From Warburgia ugandensis (Eukaryota; Streptophyta; Magnoliopsida; Canellales; Canellaceae), in NCBI GenBank assembly GCA_035236585.1, contig CP141130.1, positions 80,671,944 to 80,735,943 on the forward strand: a DNA stretch of 64,000 nt. Reading direction: 5' to 3'. The translations under genes and the position numbers were made by a program. The notes beneath the pieces are model-generated. The model saw only the letters and a list, made by a program, of their open reading frames with translations. It did not search any database and had not been told where the DNA came from. Below, in pieces: positions 47,229-62,790 of this stretch (the stretch's first letter is position 1; every line of letters starts with the position of its first letter).

Positions 47229-47900
47229 ATCTAGCTTGCCATATAAATCCTCTTGGTCAAAGTGACATTATGCAATGCACCAATCGAAGGGGAGCCTTGC
47301 CGCAACGATAGAGTTGTTGCCGTGTGACCATGAGGTCACGGGTTCAACGCATGGAAATAGCCTCTTGTAAAATGTAAGGTAAGGCTGCGTGCTATTGACC
47401 CTTGTTGTCTGCCCCTTCCTAGACCCTGCATACGCAGGAGCTTCGTGCACCAGAGCAGCCCATATGCAATGCACCAACCATTTGGCGATAGAAACGTAGG
47501 TCCTACTGCATCTTAGAGCAGCTGATCTTTGATAACCAACTAGTATTGTGTATGCACTAAACGAATCCATCTTAGTCGATCTTGCAAATACTTCTTTGGA
47601 GAGAGAATGAGTTCACAATGCATCTAAAACCTAAGAAGAAATGTAAATCACTCATGTCATGCAAGGCCAATAGACGCCCATGCGATTTAACTGCTCGGTC
47701 AATACCCTAATAATGATTTTTCGTAACACCGATGTCATCTGCACAGATTAAGAAGTGTATTGACAGATTATAGATGAAAAGTGATGCATCCATCTGCAAT
47801 CCAACAAATATAAGCTATTGCGGCAATGCCCAAAGTTTATGAAACCAGACCCATGAGGCCTGCTTGATACGAGACGTTGTATAGAACTAGTTGGCTCATT
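47229..47900 (-). pseudogene. Copia RT remnant, split by an Au SINE
   Basis: Read from 47,900 downward: LFIYNL and ICADDIGV around 47,735 (YVDD box altered), then ALHDMSDLHFFLGF near 47,640, YRQMVGALHNVTLTK spanning the SINE insertion site, then the Harbinger-like element. The coding sequence resumes at 45,189. Removing both insertions gives one colinear RT-RNase H region. Frames are broken independently of the insertions. Confidence 0.82.
47286..47462 (+). mobile_element. Au SINE, full length with 17-bp TSD
   Basis: It runs from GGGGAGCCTTGCCGCAACG, through box B GGTTCAACGC and CCTCTTGTAAAATG, to CAGGAGCTTCGTGCACCAG. The TSD TATGCAATGCACCAATC (47,269-47,285) is repeated with one change at 47,463-47,479. 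It lies within Copia RT codons. Confidence 0.96.
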
Positions 47901-47904
47901 ATTT

Positions 47905-48283
47905 GTAATCTAGAGATGGCAGGCTCTTTTGATGGTGGGTGGGAGTGGGAGAAGAATCATAAAGCAAATCACTTAGCACACTCTTACTCGCACAATTGAT
48001 AATGGACATAAGTGGAAACTAGGGAAGAAAATTGGAGTTTTTCTTGCCCACATAAGTTGATGATTCATATATTGAATTTTCATGCAAGTAGCAGTGCTTT
48101 CTAATTTCCACATTCCATCATTTCGTTTTATAGAAACCGTATTTAATTTCTTTCAACTCTAATAATTAATGCTATATGAAAATTTTTACATCCACATACA
48201 TCTTATACAAGAAACTATACATGGTCATTCTTGTCAAGATGACTTGATCTTTCACATCCTCAATTGAAGAACTTGAATAGTGG
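47905..48283. other. Stretch with nothing firmly recognised
   Basis: It may include upstream RT sequence of the split Copia, but no motif could be placed. It borders the LTR that starts at 48,284. Confidence 0.35.
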
Positions 48284-48732
48284 TGTTAGGACAGATCTGC
48301 CAATCAATGTAGATCTGATGACTAAGATTTTAGGATCCGACAGAGAGAACACACACAGTAAGAGAACACAAAGAAGTACGTGGTTCGGCCAAACTCGGCA
48401 TACATCCATGGAAAAGAAGGAATCACTGTCACTAATTGATCAGATTACAATGGCAAAGGAGGATCAAATTTGAATCCTCTCTCAACTCTACACGCACGCT
48501 TTCTCTCTCTTTCTCTCTCACAAATCTTTAGAAGTAAATTTACCTTGCTTACAATCTCTGTGATAGGATCATACCTTATTTATAGGGTTTTGATGGTCCA
48601 AATTGTCAAGATTGACATGTATGCCATAGGTCTTTGACAAATCTGGCAGTCAGTGCCAAATTCAATTTTTCTGGCACCGACTATTGACTTTTATGATATA
48701 AAATTGCTTTTGTTCACATGGGTATGGACCCA
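48284..48732 (-). repeat. 3' LTR of a Copia element
   Basis: On the minus strand it runs TGGGTCCATACCCATGTG to GATCTGTCCTAACA over 449 bp, preceded by a purine-rich tract GGAGGGAAAAATTTTA. It shares the words ATCAGATCTACATTGATTGG and CGAACCACGTACTTC with the LTRs at 8646 and 54,535, so the families are related. Confidence 0.82.
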
Positions 48733-51700
48733 TAAAATTTTTCCCTCCATACCCATGGGAGGAGAGTATTCTTCATATCTTCATCATGAGTCAATCATTG
48801 CTATGTCTCTACATAGTGTCAGCTTCTCATGTGATATTACTTTCGTCAACATGTTTGCAGGGTTCTCATTTGTATGAATTTTCTCTAGCTTTAACAGTTC
48901 TTGCTCTATCACTTTGCATATCCAATAATAGCGAACATCAATGTGCTTTGTGCGTGCATGATACATTGAATTTTTGCTCAAGCCTAAAGCACTCTGACTG
49001 TCATAATATATCATGTATTCTTTCTGTGTGACACTGAGTTCCTAGAGAAACTACTTTATCCACAACATTTCCTTGCCAGTTTCAGTTATGGCAATATACT
49101 CTACTTCTATTATCGATAGACCAACACATATATATAGCTCCTCCTGCAACTTGACTGCCAGCATATAGCTTCTCCTGCGAATAAAAATCCTGATATTGAC
49201 CTTCTACTATCAAGATCTCTTGCCATATCAGCAGCCGCTATCCTTCCAGGATATATTTTGATACTCCAAAACACAAGCATAACTTAGATGTACCCTTCAG
49301 GTATCTCAATACCCACTTCATTGCTTCATAATAATCTTTTCCTGGGTTGGACATGAATCTTGTCACTATACCTACTATGTGAGCAATGTTTGGTCTTGTA
49401 CACACCATTATGTACATCATACTCCCAATTGCTAAAGAGTATGGTATCACTAACATCTTTTCTTTCTCCTGTCCTGAAGAAGGACAAGTCTGCTTGGTCA
49501 ACTTAAAATGATTACCAAGTGGAGTGTTGACTGGGTTGACATTTTCCATGTTAAACCTTTTAATAACTCGTTCAACATACTTTTGTTGTGACAGCCATAA
49601 TTTCTTTTCTTTTTTTGTCACGAACAATCTGCATGCCCAAAATCTTCTAAGTTGGGCCTAAGTTTTTCATATCAAAAGACTTGGATAACTCCTCGAATTT
49701 ACTAATCATAACTGAATCTTGTCCTACAATAAACATATCATCTAATAGAGGAGTACAATAAACTTTCCATTAGAGAATCTTTGCACATATATGCACTGGT
49801 CTGTGGCTGGTCTCTTGTACTTATAACTCATTATGAATGAGTCCAACTTCTTGTATCATTACCTTGGTGTTTTCTTGAGATCATAAAGGTTCTTCTTTAA
49901 TTTGCAGATTAAGTACTTCTTCACTGGAACTTCAAAACCTTCAGGTTGCTCCATATAGATTTCTTCCTTTAAATCTCTATGGAGGAAAGTAGTTTCACAT
50001 CTATTTGTTCAAGCTCCAAATTTAAACTAACAACCAATCTGAGTACAATTCGAATTAAATTCATCTTCACCACTGGTGAGAATATTTCATCAAAGTCAAT
50101 TCCTTTCATTTGTTCAAATCCTTTGATGACTAATTGAGCCTTGTGCTTTACCAGCTTTTCGCTGCCATATTTCTTTAGCTTGAACACCCATTTGTTCTTC
50201 AATGCTCTCTTATCCTTAGAAAGCTTTCCTAACTTATAAGTCTTATTCTTTTGTAATGAGTCCATTTTCTCTAGCATGACTTGCATCCACTTTCTCTTAT
50301 CAGCATAATTCTGTGCTTCTTAGAAACTTTCTAGCTCCCTCTCATCAGTGAAGAGTACAGACTCTGATTTCGAATATCTCTTTGAGGGAATCAGTATACG
50401 GTCTATCAAAGATGAATTTAGATGAGACTCATAATCTTCTAATAAAGGGATTTCTTCATCATCTGATTGGTGTGATGATTTTGCAGCTTCTGGTGAAAGG
50501 GGTTGTTGTTCCCCTTGCTAACACCCTCTGCATCCTCTTCTTCAGCTTTTGGAAGATCATCCTACATATTGTCTGTAGTGGACTGTATTGGTGTAGGATC
50601 TGGAACAATATCTGGATTACTGGTACTTTCATCATTGGACTTTGTGGGTTTCTTAAAGTCCTCGTAGAATTGGTTCTCATGGAACTCAACATCTCTACTT
50701 CTGATAACCTTCTTTGTTTCTGGATCCCATAACATGTATCCAAATTTATCGTCTTTATAGTCGATAAAGATACATGAAGTTGACTTAATGTTAAGTTTTT
50801 GTCTCAACTCCTCAGATATATGTGCAAATGCTTTGCATCTAAATACCCTCAAATATTTATAGGAGACTTTCTTACTAGACCACACCTTTTCTAGGACTTC
50901 AAAATTCGACGATGCCGATGGTGATCTGTTAATAAGATAACAAGTAATATGAGATACTTCTCCTCAATATGGCTTAAGCAGTTTAGCCATATTGAGCACG
51001 CTTCTAATTCGTTCCACAACAGTCCAATTCATTCTTTCAACTACGCCATTATGTTGTGAGGTTCGCAAGATTGTCTTCTCTAGAAGTGTATTCGCCTCCA
51101 TTATCTGTCAGGAGACACTTTAATTTCTTTCCTATTTTCAGTTCCACCATCGAGTGGAATCTCTTGAAGTGCTCAAATACTTGGTCCGTAGTTCTTACAA
51201 AATATACCCACACCTTTTTAGAAGCATCATCTACAAATGTTATAAAATATTTGTTTCCTCTTAAACACTCCTCTTCTATGAGTCCACATACATCAGAATA
51301 AACCAAATTCAACAATTTTGATATTTTACTCATTGGAGAATTAAATAACACTACGTTGTTTACTAAATAAATAATAATCATAAGAGTTTAAAGTAATACC
51401 TTTGGCAACTTTGATAAGTTGCTTCTTCACCAGCATAAATAACCCTTTTTCACTCATGTAGTCCAAGTCTCTTGTGCCAAAGGTTCAGCGATGCCTCATC
51501 CTTCACTGCGTCAAGACTATCTCTGCATATCCTCATATAGGTCTTGTATAGAGTGCTGCAGATATGCCCTCTTGATACGACAATCACACCTTTCATCAGT
51601 TTCTAGGTACTATTGTTGAAGTAGTTGGAGTAGCCTTATCTGTTAAGAGCTGGGACTAAGATTAGGTTCAACCTGAGTTCCTGTATGTACCGCACTTCAT

Positions 51701-51802
51701 TTCGCACCAGTGTACAACCAAAGTTTGTCTTGATTTGCAAATCACCAATCCTAATGATTTGGGAGGAACTGTTGTTTCCCATCTTCAAGGTGCCAAAGTC
51801 TC
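48733..51802 (-). pseudogene. Copia gag-pol remnant, minus strand (protease to RNase H)
   Basis: From 51,802 down: the tail of protease with VRYIQELRLNLILV, pre-integrase DLDYMSEKGLFML near 51,450, integrase with LVYSDVCG and LTDNGGEYTSRE (two of the three catalytic acidic positions visible), the integrase end with FIDYKDDKFGYMLWDP, RT with NKWVFKLKKYG and FDEIFSPVVKMNLIRIVL, an LLDDMFIVG box near 49,740 in place of YVDD, TPLGNHFKLTK, IMVCTRPNIAHIVG, and RNase H with YYDSQSALGLSKN and HARTKHIDVRYY. Shifts and stops separate the blocks. The N-terminal protease part lies beyond the solo LTR, at 53,896-54,015. Confidence 0.92.
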
Positions 51803-53890
51803 TGTTAAGAGTTCAATTTCAGCCAAAATACTTTTAATCTAACATCTAATTAGATCATCTAATCAATCAATTTTGAAATTTTGAATACAATTTTGCATTT
51901 TAGCTCTAATTGATCGTCAAACTATTAATTTACTAAATTTAATGGTCAGATGATCATCAAAGCTAATCAAAGGTAAAATTTATGGTTGGATGATTCGAAT
52001 CTAGTCTTATCTTTTTTAAATCAACTAAGTTGAAATCAGACAGACTTGATTGAAAGGAAATTGCATGAAATGAAAAGAACTTTGAGATAATCAAGAAACA
52101 GAGTTGAATAAGAAAGAAGAAGAGGAGTTTGAATCAAAATCAAACTCTTCTAGAAGATTTATAAAAGGAATAGAAGTTTGAAGAAGAGAGGTTAGAAGTT
52201 GAAGGTTAAGGAGGCTGGTGGCAAACTCTCACGCTCTCTTCTTTACCTCACCGTCCCTCTCTCTTTGTTTTTAACTGATGCGCACTCTCATTCCCTCTGC
52301 GTCTTTTATTCTTTCCCTTTCTCCATTCTCTCCCATACTCCCTCTCTTTCTCAATCTCTCTCTGCTATCTCTCCTTGTCAATCTCTTTCTATCCCTCTTC
52401 TCATCCTCATCTCCCTTGCACCCCGAGCTTTTTCCTACACCCCTCTTTCCGTTGCTTAGTCTGATTGCACTCAGACGCGTGAACCAGACCGGTCTCATCG
52501 GCTCACTCTCTCCCACTCATTCCTCTATCTTTCCCTCTCAGCTTCCTCTATCACAGCCGTAAGAACCAACAAGTTCTCCCCTCTCTGTGTTCCTCATCTC
52601 TTCCTCTCTGTTCCAACTTGCGTGGCGCCACCCCTCCAGTCTCCACTACTTCTTCGTCGGGCCAGATTACCATAAAAATTCGGCACTGTCTGAACCCCAG
52701 TCACCAACACCTTCTCCCTCTCTGCTTCTCCCATCTCTTCCTCACCGCTCTCCCTTCCCTCTCCCTATTCACCGCACCAGCAGCCACCAGCAACCTCCTC
52801 TTTTCCTCTCTACCAGTCGATACCAATACAAACTGACCGACATATTCCACTGCTTCTTCTCTCTCCCCATCGCCTTCTCATCACCAATCATCAAACGCAT
52901 AGGCTCCTGAGCCAATCACCTCCCTCCTCCTCCTCAATTTTTGTTTTTTTCTCCTACTTTCATTGAGCAAAACACCAGCTTCTCCCCTATTCGCCACTCG
53001 ATCTAGAGGAGAAAACCCAGCATTGGTTTTCTCCATTTTCATTTCTTCCTCCTCTTCCCTCCATCTGCTCTCTTCTCCCCCATTTCCACTACCATCATCT
53101 TCCTTGTCGAGTTTCTTTGGTTTTTGTTTAAAACCAAAAGTTTGAAAAAATTCCAGATTTACCCTTATTAAAAAAATTAAAATTCCATTTGAATCTTGTT
53201 TCTGTTGTTATTCCAATTTTGTTTTATTCAAATTCTGCTATCTAGGTTTTTTTTTATTCTTAGAGTAATCCAAGAACTATGTTATTTAAGGTTGTTTTAT
53301 TTCAGCTTAACCAAATCAATGGTTAAGCTTTAATAAACAAGATCTCTTAAATTCCTAATCTTTTTCATATCATATTTCAAATCTTTATTTATATCTTATT
53401 CTTAGGACATTTCCTAGCTTATCCATTAATTTTGATCTTCAATCTAAAATTTAGAAATTAGATCTGAGTCATCAAAACCTAAAATTCTTATTTAGCCCAA
53501 ATCACCTAAATTTTGGAGAATCTGCTCAATATAGCCGTCAGATCTTTAATCAAAAATACCAGTGAGAGATTGATGAAGGCTGATTGAAGTTATATATATA
53601 TATATATATTAGATTTTGAAGAATTTTGACATAATTAAGCTAGGAAAGTAGATTTTAATTGTTTTATAGTTAATTTTGTGTTTTTGAACTTGAATTTTTG
53701 TAATTTTAATTGGTTAAATAGAGATTTTAGTTTATAATTCACTGTGAGTTAATTTTTTTTATTTTTTCTTTATTTGGACAATTAAATTTTATTTAAACTC
53801 CATCTTTTTATGTCGAGTCCCCATGGGATTGACCTGTACTTGTATCAACTATATTACAATAGTTCATGCACTGCTGTAAAACAATCAACA
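51803..53890 (+). mobile_element. Solo LTR-like insertion, 2.1 kb, pyrimidine-rich
   Basis: It opens TGTTAAGAGTTCAATTTC and closes AAAACAATCAACA, with GTCTC at 51,798-51,802 and ACCTC at 53,891-53,895 as a possible decayed TSD. Its flanks join perfectly into one Copia protease frame, which fixes the borders. Near the end is CCCATGGGATTGACCTG, the same kind of closing phrase as in the element at 25,089. The middle, 52,190-53,160, is almost all C and T on the plus strand and produces long false open frames. No domain was found. Confidence 0.78.
52190..53160 (+). repeat. Long polypyrimidine-biased tract
   Basis: Nearly a kilobase is dominated by CTC, TCC and TTC words on the plus strand, with few purines. 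It encodes only low-complexity serine, leucine and proline frames. Similar tracts occur in the U3 or leader of some long plant LTRs. Confidence 0.85.
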
Positions 53891-53895
53891 ACCTC

Positions 53896-54015
53896 CTTCC
53901 TTATAGGTGGTAAAGAATTCCTTACATAGTGTGGCATGGTAGGAAGCTGCTATATCTACCATCCACTCTTCTTCATTATTGGTTACATGCTGGCATGATT
54001 CTTCAGCAGTGAGTA
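53896..54015 (-). pseudogene. Copia protease N-terminal piece (left palindrome arm)
   Basis: On the minus strand this encodes the stretch ending near KEFFTTYKE that leads into the protease piece at 51,802. It is the reverse complement, at about 85 percent, of 54,058-54,200. Confidence 0.8.
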
Positions 54016-54049
54016 CTGTTATGTCTTGAGCAATGAACAGTTAGACACA

Positions 54050-54534
54050 CTATTGAAGAAGAATCACTATTGCTTAGCACATGTCAGTACTCACTGTTGA
54101 AGAAGAATCATCCTGCATGTAGCCAATAGTGAAGCAAAGTGGGTGATAGATACAATAGCTTCCTATCACATCACACCATATAAGGAATTCTTCACCACCT
54201 ACAAGGAGACTTTGGCACCATGCAAATGGGAAACAATAGTTCATTCCAAATAATTAGTATTCGTAATGTGTAAATCAAGACAAACCTTGATTGCATAGTA
54301 GTGCTAAAGGAAGTGCTGCATATATAAGAACTCGGGCTGAACCTAATCTTAGTCTCAGCTATTAACAGACAAGGCTACTCTAACTACTTTGGCAATAGCA
54401 CCTAAAAACTAACGAAAGGTGTAATGATCATAGCAAGAGAGCATATCTACAGCACTCTATACAAGACCACACGAGGATATACATAGATAGTCTTAACACA
54501 AAGGAGGATGAGGCATCACCAAACTTTTAGCACA
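54050..54534 (+). pseudogene. Inverted Copia protease/pre-integrase piece (right palindrome arm)
   Basis: The plus strand encodes KWVIDTIASYHITPYKEFFT (family WVIDTGASYH; the catalytic Asp of the protease DTGA box is present) and ALYKTTRGYT. It mirrors 53,896-54,015 plus 51,460-51,802. It ends at 54,534, exactly where the second copy of the large duplication starts. Confidence 0.85.
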
Positions 54535-54763
54535 AATCTTGACATTCAAACCTATATATCCCCTATAAATACGAGATATTTGTAAGCGAGTGTGTGAGAG
54601 ATATAATCAAATCAGATGATATAAAATCCTCTCCCACGGATGTAGGCCTTTCGGCCAAACCACATAAATCTCCATCTCTCCTATTGCACGTGTGTTCATA
54701 TTGTCACATATTCTAAGATCCTGACCATCAGATCTACACTTATTGGTAGATCTGACCCCAACA
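54535..54763 (+). repeat. 5' LTR end of the deleted Copia, copy B
   Basis: The segment corresponds to 7449-7600 plus the part lost in copy A, ending CTGACCCCAACA. It contains CCCCTATAAATACGAG, a likely LTR TATA box. Its first 120 or so bases were removed by the duplication breakpoint. Confidence 0.87.
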
Positions 54764-54765
54764 AA

Positions 54766-54780
54766 TTGGTATTAGAGCAA
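54766..54780 (+). other. Primer binding site, initiator tRNA-Met
   Basis: TTGGTATTAGAGCAA follows the LTR end after two bases. It is absent from copy A because of a deletion. Confidence 0.87.
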
Positions 54781-55212
54781 GAGAGGATTATGAATTCAGA
54801 TCCATCCCCATTGAAGACTGTATTACAGCGTGGTTGCCTCCATCAGATCTGACCATCAGACCATCTTTTGCATTGGCTGCAGCCATCAAAGAAGGAGCAG
54901 CTGTTGGTGCGTTGCAACATCATGAGTTATCACTAGACAACTCAACCCAAACAAGGCCACCAGCGTTATAATGGCAACCCATTGATCATCAAAAATAGAA
55001 AGGGGAGAGAATGAAGCCGATGATGAGAAGAGAGAGCTATCTTTAAAAGAAGACTGCTAGGAATATGCTCAGATGCTAAAGGGCAAAGAAGACTGTCACA
55101 TGGAGAAATGGATCAGGGGAGTCAACGACTCACTGCTGTCTGAAGATAAAAAGAAACTGGTAGTAAAAGGTGGGGCACATCGATGCTCACTGGACATGAG
55201 TCCGCACCGTCA

Positions 55213-55688
<476 letters not shown>

Positions 55689-55750
55689 TGATCATATCAA
55701 GTAATTATTAAGTCTATATAATCATTAAAAGAAAAAGAGAAAGTAGAATA

Positions 55751-55922
55751 AAAAAAAGGGCAGCCCCGGTGCACGAAGCTCCCGCCTATGCGGGGTCCGG
55801 GCCACAATGGCCTAAATTACGCAGCCTTACTTTGCATTTTTGCAAGAGGCTGATTCCACACCTTGAACCCGTGACCTCAAGGTCACATGACGACAACTTT
55901 TACCGTTGCGCCAAGGCTCCCC
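55751..55922 (-). mobile_element. Au SINE, present in copy B only
   Basis: On the minus strand it runs from GGGGAGCCTTGGCGCAACGG, through GGTTCAAGGTG and CCTCTTGCAAAAATGCAAAG, to TCGTGCACCGGGGC and a T-rich end. Copy A at 8216-8226 has the uninterrupted sequence GTAGAATGATTATG, an empty site, so this insertion followed the duplication. The flanking repeat is very short (AAT). Confidence 0.95.
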
Positions 55923-56366
55923 TTCCCCAATGATTATATTTTTTGAATTATTAAAGAAAAAGAAAAAGGAAAAAGATGAAACTCTCGATGCTACAAGAGT
56001 TCAGAATCGAACTAAGTTGATACAGTAAGCAAGTCAATGCACTGACTTGATTAACTACAAGAATGAGTTACTATAGAAATGAGTTGGTATAGACTGAGTC
56101 ATAGCAAAAACCGAGTGGCAATAGGACTAAGTCGTAGCAAGACCAAGTCACAACAGTATTGAGTCGCAGCAAGAACAACTAACCATAGTAGATGCTACAG
56201 AATGATGGATTTGCAACATGAACAACTCGTTACTAGAGATGTTACAAATATGTGTAGGCTATTGATAACAAATTGAGGGGGAGTTGAATCTGCTAGCAAT
56301 TAAAGGAGCTGAATTAACTTGCAATAGTTCAGTGTATTCTCTTCCCATAGGCATAGAGAGGGAGAT

Positions 56367-56657
56367 TGTTGGGGTAGATCCGTATGTAGTCTATGCCCAT
56401 GTGAATGTAATAAAGTCGATTTTTGGAATATCGATACCAACAAAAATTTTAAAAAAGAAGAAGAAGAGAAAGTCAAGGTTTGTAATGTGTGAGAGATATG
56501 TAATCTGTTCAGATGATATTAAATGCTCTCCCGTGACGTAGGCTGTTTGCTCAAACCATGTAAATCTCTGTCTCTTTTCTTGTGTGTATTCTTATTGTCA
56601 CATATTCTAAGATCCTGACCGTTAGATCTACACTTATTGGCAGATCTGACCCCAACA
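56367..56657 (+). repeat. 3' LTR of the deleted Copia, copy B
   Basis: Partner of 8646-8934, with the same TG..CA ends and followed by the TSD copy CTCAC at 56,658-56,662. Confidence 0.9.
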
Positions 56658-57031
56658 CTCACGGCTGCTTTCTGGGAAGATGATCGTACCATTTAAAAGG
56701 CTATTGGAGTAATCTATCAAATGAGATCCTTAGATTCTTATGAGAAGTAACGTCTAACTACTATACTAGTAGTAGTAGTAGTAGTAGTTGCTATCGTGGT
56801 GGCAAACAGACATTCCTATCGAGTTCACAGAATGCTGGCTTGTAGTAGTATTTCATTTTCAATTCAGACTTGAAATTCCTCCACCTCTCACTTAACGAGC
56901 ATATGACGTACTTTTCTACTCGACCAATATCAAATTTTCTCTACTTCAGATTGAGAAATCCTAACATCAAATATAAATGTACTGAAAGTAATACAAATGC
57001 AAGAAAGGAAAAAACTCTTATTTCTTATTAC

Positions 57032-57205
57032 CTTAACCATTTGGACTGCACAAGCTACAGTTCTTGTTGCCTTTTGGTGCCTCCAGTTCATAACATTGAT
57101 GGGAAGCACTTTCCCATCATTTGCAACCTCAGACAAGTAATTTCTAAGAGTGAGTTGTGAGTCCTTATCTGGCTGTCCATATTTGTAAATGTTGACAGCC
57201 AAACG
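57032..57205 (-). pseudogene. 58-codon exon-like frame, copy B
   Basis: Same length, frame and AG/GT borders as 9303-9476, encoding VNIYKYGQPDKDSQ and VLPINVMNWRHQK. It is still open. Identity of the protein is unknown. Confidence 0.4.
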
Positions 57206-57247
57206 CTGACCCGATCAAGATTAGGTCTTGCATGCCAACACGAATGT

Positions 57248-57769
57248 AAAGGGACAGTATCCTGGATAACAGAGAGCAGCACCAAGTAAAGCAAAACCAA
57301 ATAGAGGGAAATTAGAAGGTTGGGATCTTGATTGGAGAAGCAACCTAGAGCTCTTTCTGAGGCCTACAGATGCACGCTTGGGCTGGAGTTCCGCCTCCTT
57401 TGCCTGTCCTTTTTCTTGTTACACCAGCAAATTCCTCCATTTTTATTTGGTTTCTTTCATAACCCTCTCTCTTTGTCCATCTTCATTGCTAGGAGCTCTG
57501 CTGTGAGCCTCTTGGAAGCCTCTTATTCCTCACATATTCTTTTAAGACGACTGCATTCTGGGACAGTCTCGCGCGAGCTAGTCTTCAAGAAATCTAAGTT
57601 TCTCGTCAATTGAGTTATCTTTTTCTACCAACCCAGTGAAGCCTTTTGCATTGATTGTCAGTTGGGAAGAGGATCGTACCATTTAAAAGGCCATTGGAGT
57701 AATCTATCAAACGAGATCCTTAGATTTTCATGAGAAGTAACATCTAGCTAGTAGCTGCAGCAGGAGGAG

Positions 57770-57810
<41 letters not shown>

Positions 57811-58794
57811 GACAGATAGATAGACAGGGATTAATCTGGGCACATCTGCATGAGAATAATGAGTGAAGGCCACATTTGTGGGCCCACTAATGGGCATAAA
57901 ATGGAAAGCAAAATTGGAAAAGAGATAGATCCAACGGCAAGATCAACTGCTGGTTAGATTAGTGATCGCCTTCAAATTCGATGAATCAAGGGCTAGAAAC
58001 TTCATCATTACGTTTAAACAGGCTCGAAACTTTAACTAGATCAAGCTCGTTGATAAATCGAGTTCGTTCTTACGTCATGTTGTACTAAGTAGGGCCACGT
58101 CAATTTTTTCATGCAATTTTCACCTCATGATGGGGCCTGCTGGTTGGGTCAAGTTAAGCTGGTCATGTGCTTAATTATCTTCAGATCTTGAAAACATGCC
58201 ATTTGAAGAGCTGGTTCAGAGCTTGATAGTGTCTTGATTAATACCCTCGTATCTATTCATTACTATTATATATTATTAAGCTAATAATGTTTCTGCTCAA
58301 GGAAATCTAAGCATCTCGTCTGATAGAACTACTCCAAGAGCCTTTAAATGGTATGAATCATTTTCCCATCCCACGGCCAAGACAAATAACTTAGCAGGCG
58401 GTAGAAAACGATAACTCAATCTACGATAAACTTAGATTTCTTGAAAACCAGGTCGTGAGACTGCTGGTAAGGTAGTCATCTTAAGGCAATACATGAAGAA
58501 TCAAGAGGTTTCCAAGAAGCTCCTAGCAAAGCTCCTAGCAATGGAGATGGAGAAAGAGGTTATGATTCTTATGAAAGAGCACCAAATAATGAAGGAACTA
58601 GCTAAATTGACAAGAAAAGGAGAAGCAACAATGGTGGGGCTCCATACACAGTATTTTGAACTGAGAAGGAGCCCTAGGTTTCTTCTTCGATCAGGATCCC
58701 AACCTCCTAGCTCCCCTCTGATTTTTCCCTTTTTTGCTCTACTTGGTGTTGCTCATTGTTTTTCTGGTTGGGATCGAAGGCACTGCCTCTTTGC
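57248..58794. repeat. Large inverted repeat (palindrome), copy B
   Basis: Left arm 57,248-57,732 and right arm 58,298-58,794 pair as in copy A. The outer direct repeat ends in GCTGACCCGAT on the left and GCAGACCCGAT on the right. The right arm encodes LLAKLLAMEMEKEVMILMKE in an open frame. Confidence 0.85.
57771..57810. repeat. (TAA)n microsatellite, copy B
   Basis: About 13 units in the palindrome loop. Confidence 0.97.
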
Positions 58795-58819
58795 TTTCAC
58801 ATCGACGGCCAAACGCAGA

Positions 58820-61834
<3,015 letters not shown>

Positions 61835-62056
61835 ATATGCTATCAAAGTTAACCCAACCAACATAACGATGTTATAAATTCATTGAAACAAACAATGTCA
61901 ATTGCAAAACTTGTCTTATTGGACTAATAATCACAACTTCAATGTGATCCAAGGATTCTCTAGTGTGACTTCAGAGATTCTCTAGTCTTGTACACAAATT
62001 TCCACTAAATTCAACAAAATACTTCACTAAAACCAAGCTTTTCTTCATTGCCCGCG

Positions 62057-62060
<4 letters not shown>

Positions 62061-62131
<71 letters not shown>
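62061..62131. repeat. (CT)n microsatellite
   Basis: Pure CT run, partner of 14,448-14,529. Confidence 0.98.
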
Positions 62132-62134
<3 letters not shown>

Positions 62135-62403
62135 CTAGCCATCACTGTGTTCATCTTTTATTATAACATAAATCAGCACACACACACATAACAGCAAAAT
62201 ATAACTTTTGCAATCCATTAGCATTCAACTCTTCCCAAAAATCAACTAGTCCAAAGGCCACCTTGCCTCTGCTTGTCCACAGAGTTTAATCATGCATTTT
62301 AGAGTAATTTGTACTCTTCTAACTCTTTCACAATCTTCTCCTAATTGGTTGCTTGATTCTGATACTAATCAAAACATCACAACAGATATCTCCAATCTGA
62401 TAC

Positions 62404-62789
62404 TTGCCCATGAATATGAATCATACAGTAGTGGATGATGGCTCAAGTCTTAAAATCTCTTATATCAGTTCTTCCACTTTAAACTCCCATTCTCACTCAT
62501 TTTATTTGAAACATGTTCTTTGTATCCAAAGTATTCATAGAAATCTAGTTTCTATTTACCAATTCACTTGGGATAATAATGTGTGTATTGAGTTTCATCC
62601 TTCTTATTTGTCATAAAAGATCACACTATCGTAGCACTCCAAGGGCCAAGTAAGGATAGTCCTACCCTCTCTGTCTCAATCTATCACTCACATCATCATC
62701 TACACTAGTTAGCACAAGTTCATTTCTTCGAGATCGGCACCGCATATTAGGTCATCCTTCATCCTTTATTTTAAATTGTGTTTATAGAA
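62404..62789 (+). pseudogene. Old Copia protease/pre-integrase piece, plus strand
   Basis: It encodes LKISYISSSTLNSHSHSFYL, LVSIYQFTWDNNVCIEFHP and, after a shift, RDRHRILGHPSSFILNCV. These are the post-protease region and the start of the GAG-pre-integrase domain. The element continues, in copy A only, at 22,406-25,088. The SINE at 62,791 interrupts it. Confidence 0.87.
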
Positions 62790-62790
62790 G

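Noticed and set aside
52199-53145. Several serine- and proline-rich frames
   Set aside because: They are by-products of the polypyrimidine bias in a solo LTR-like insertion.
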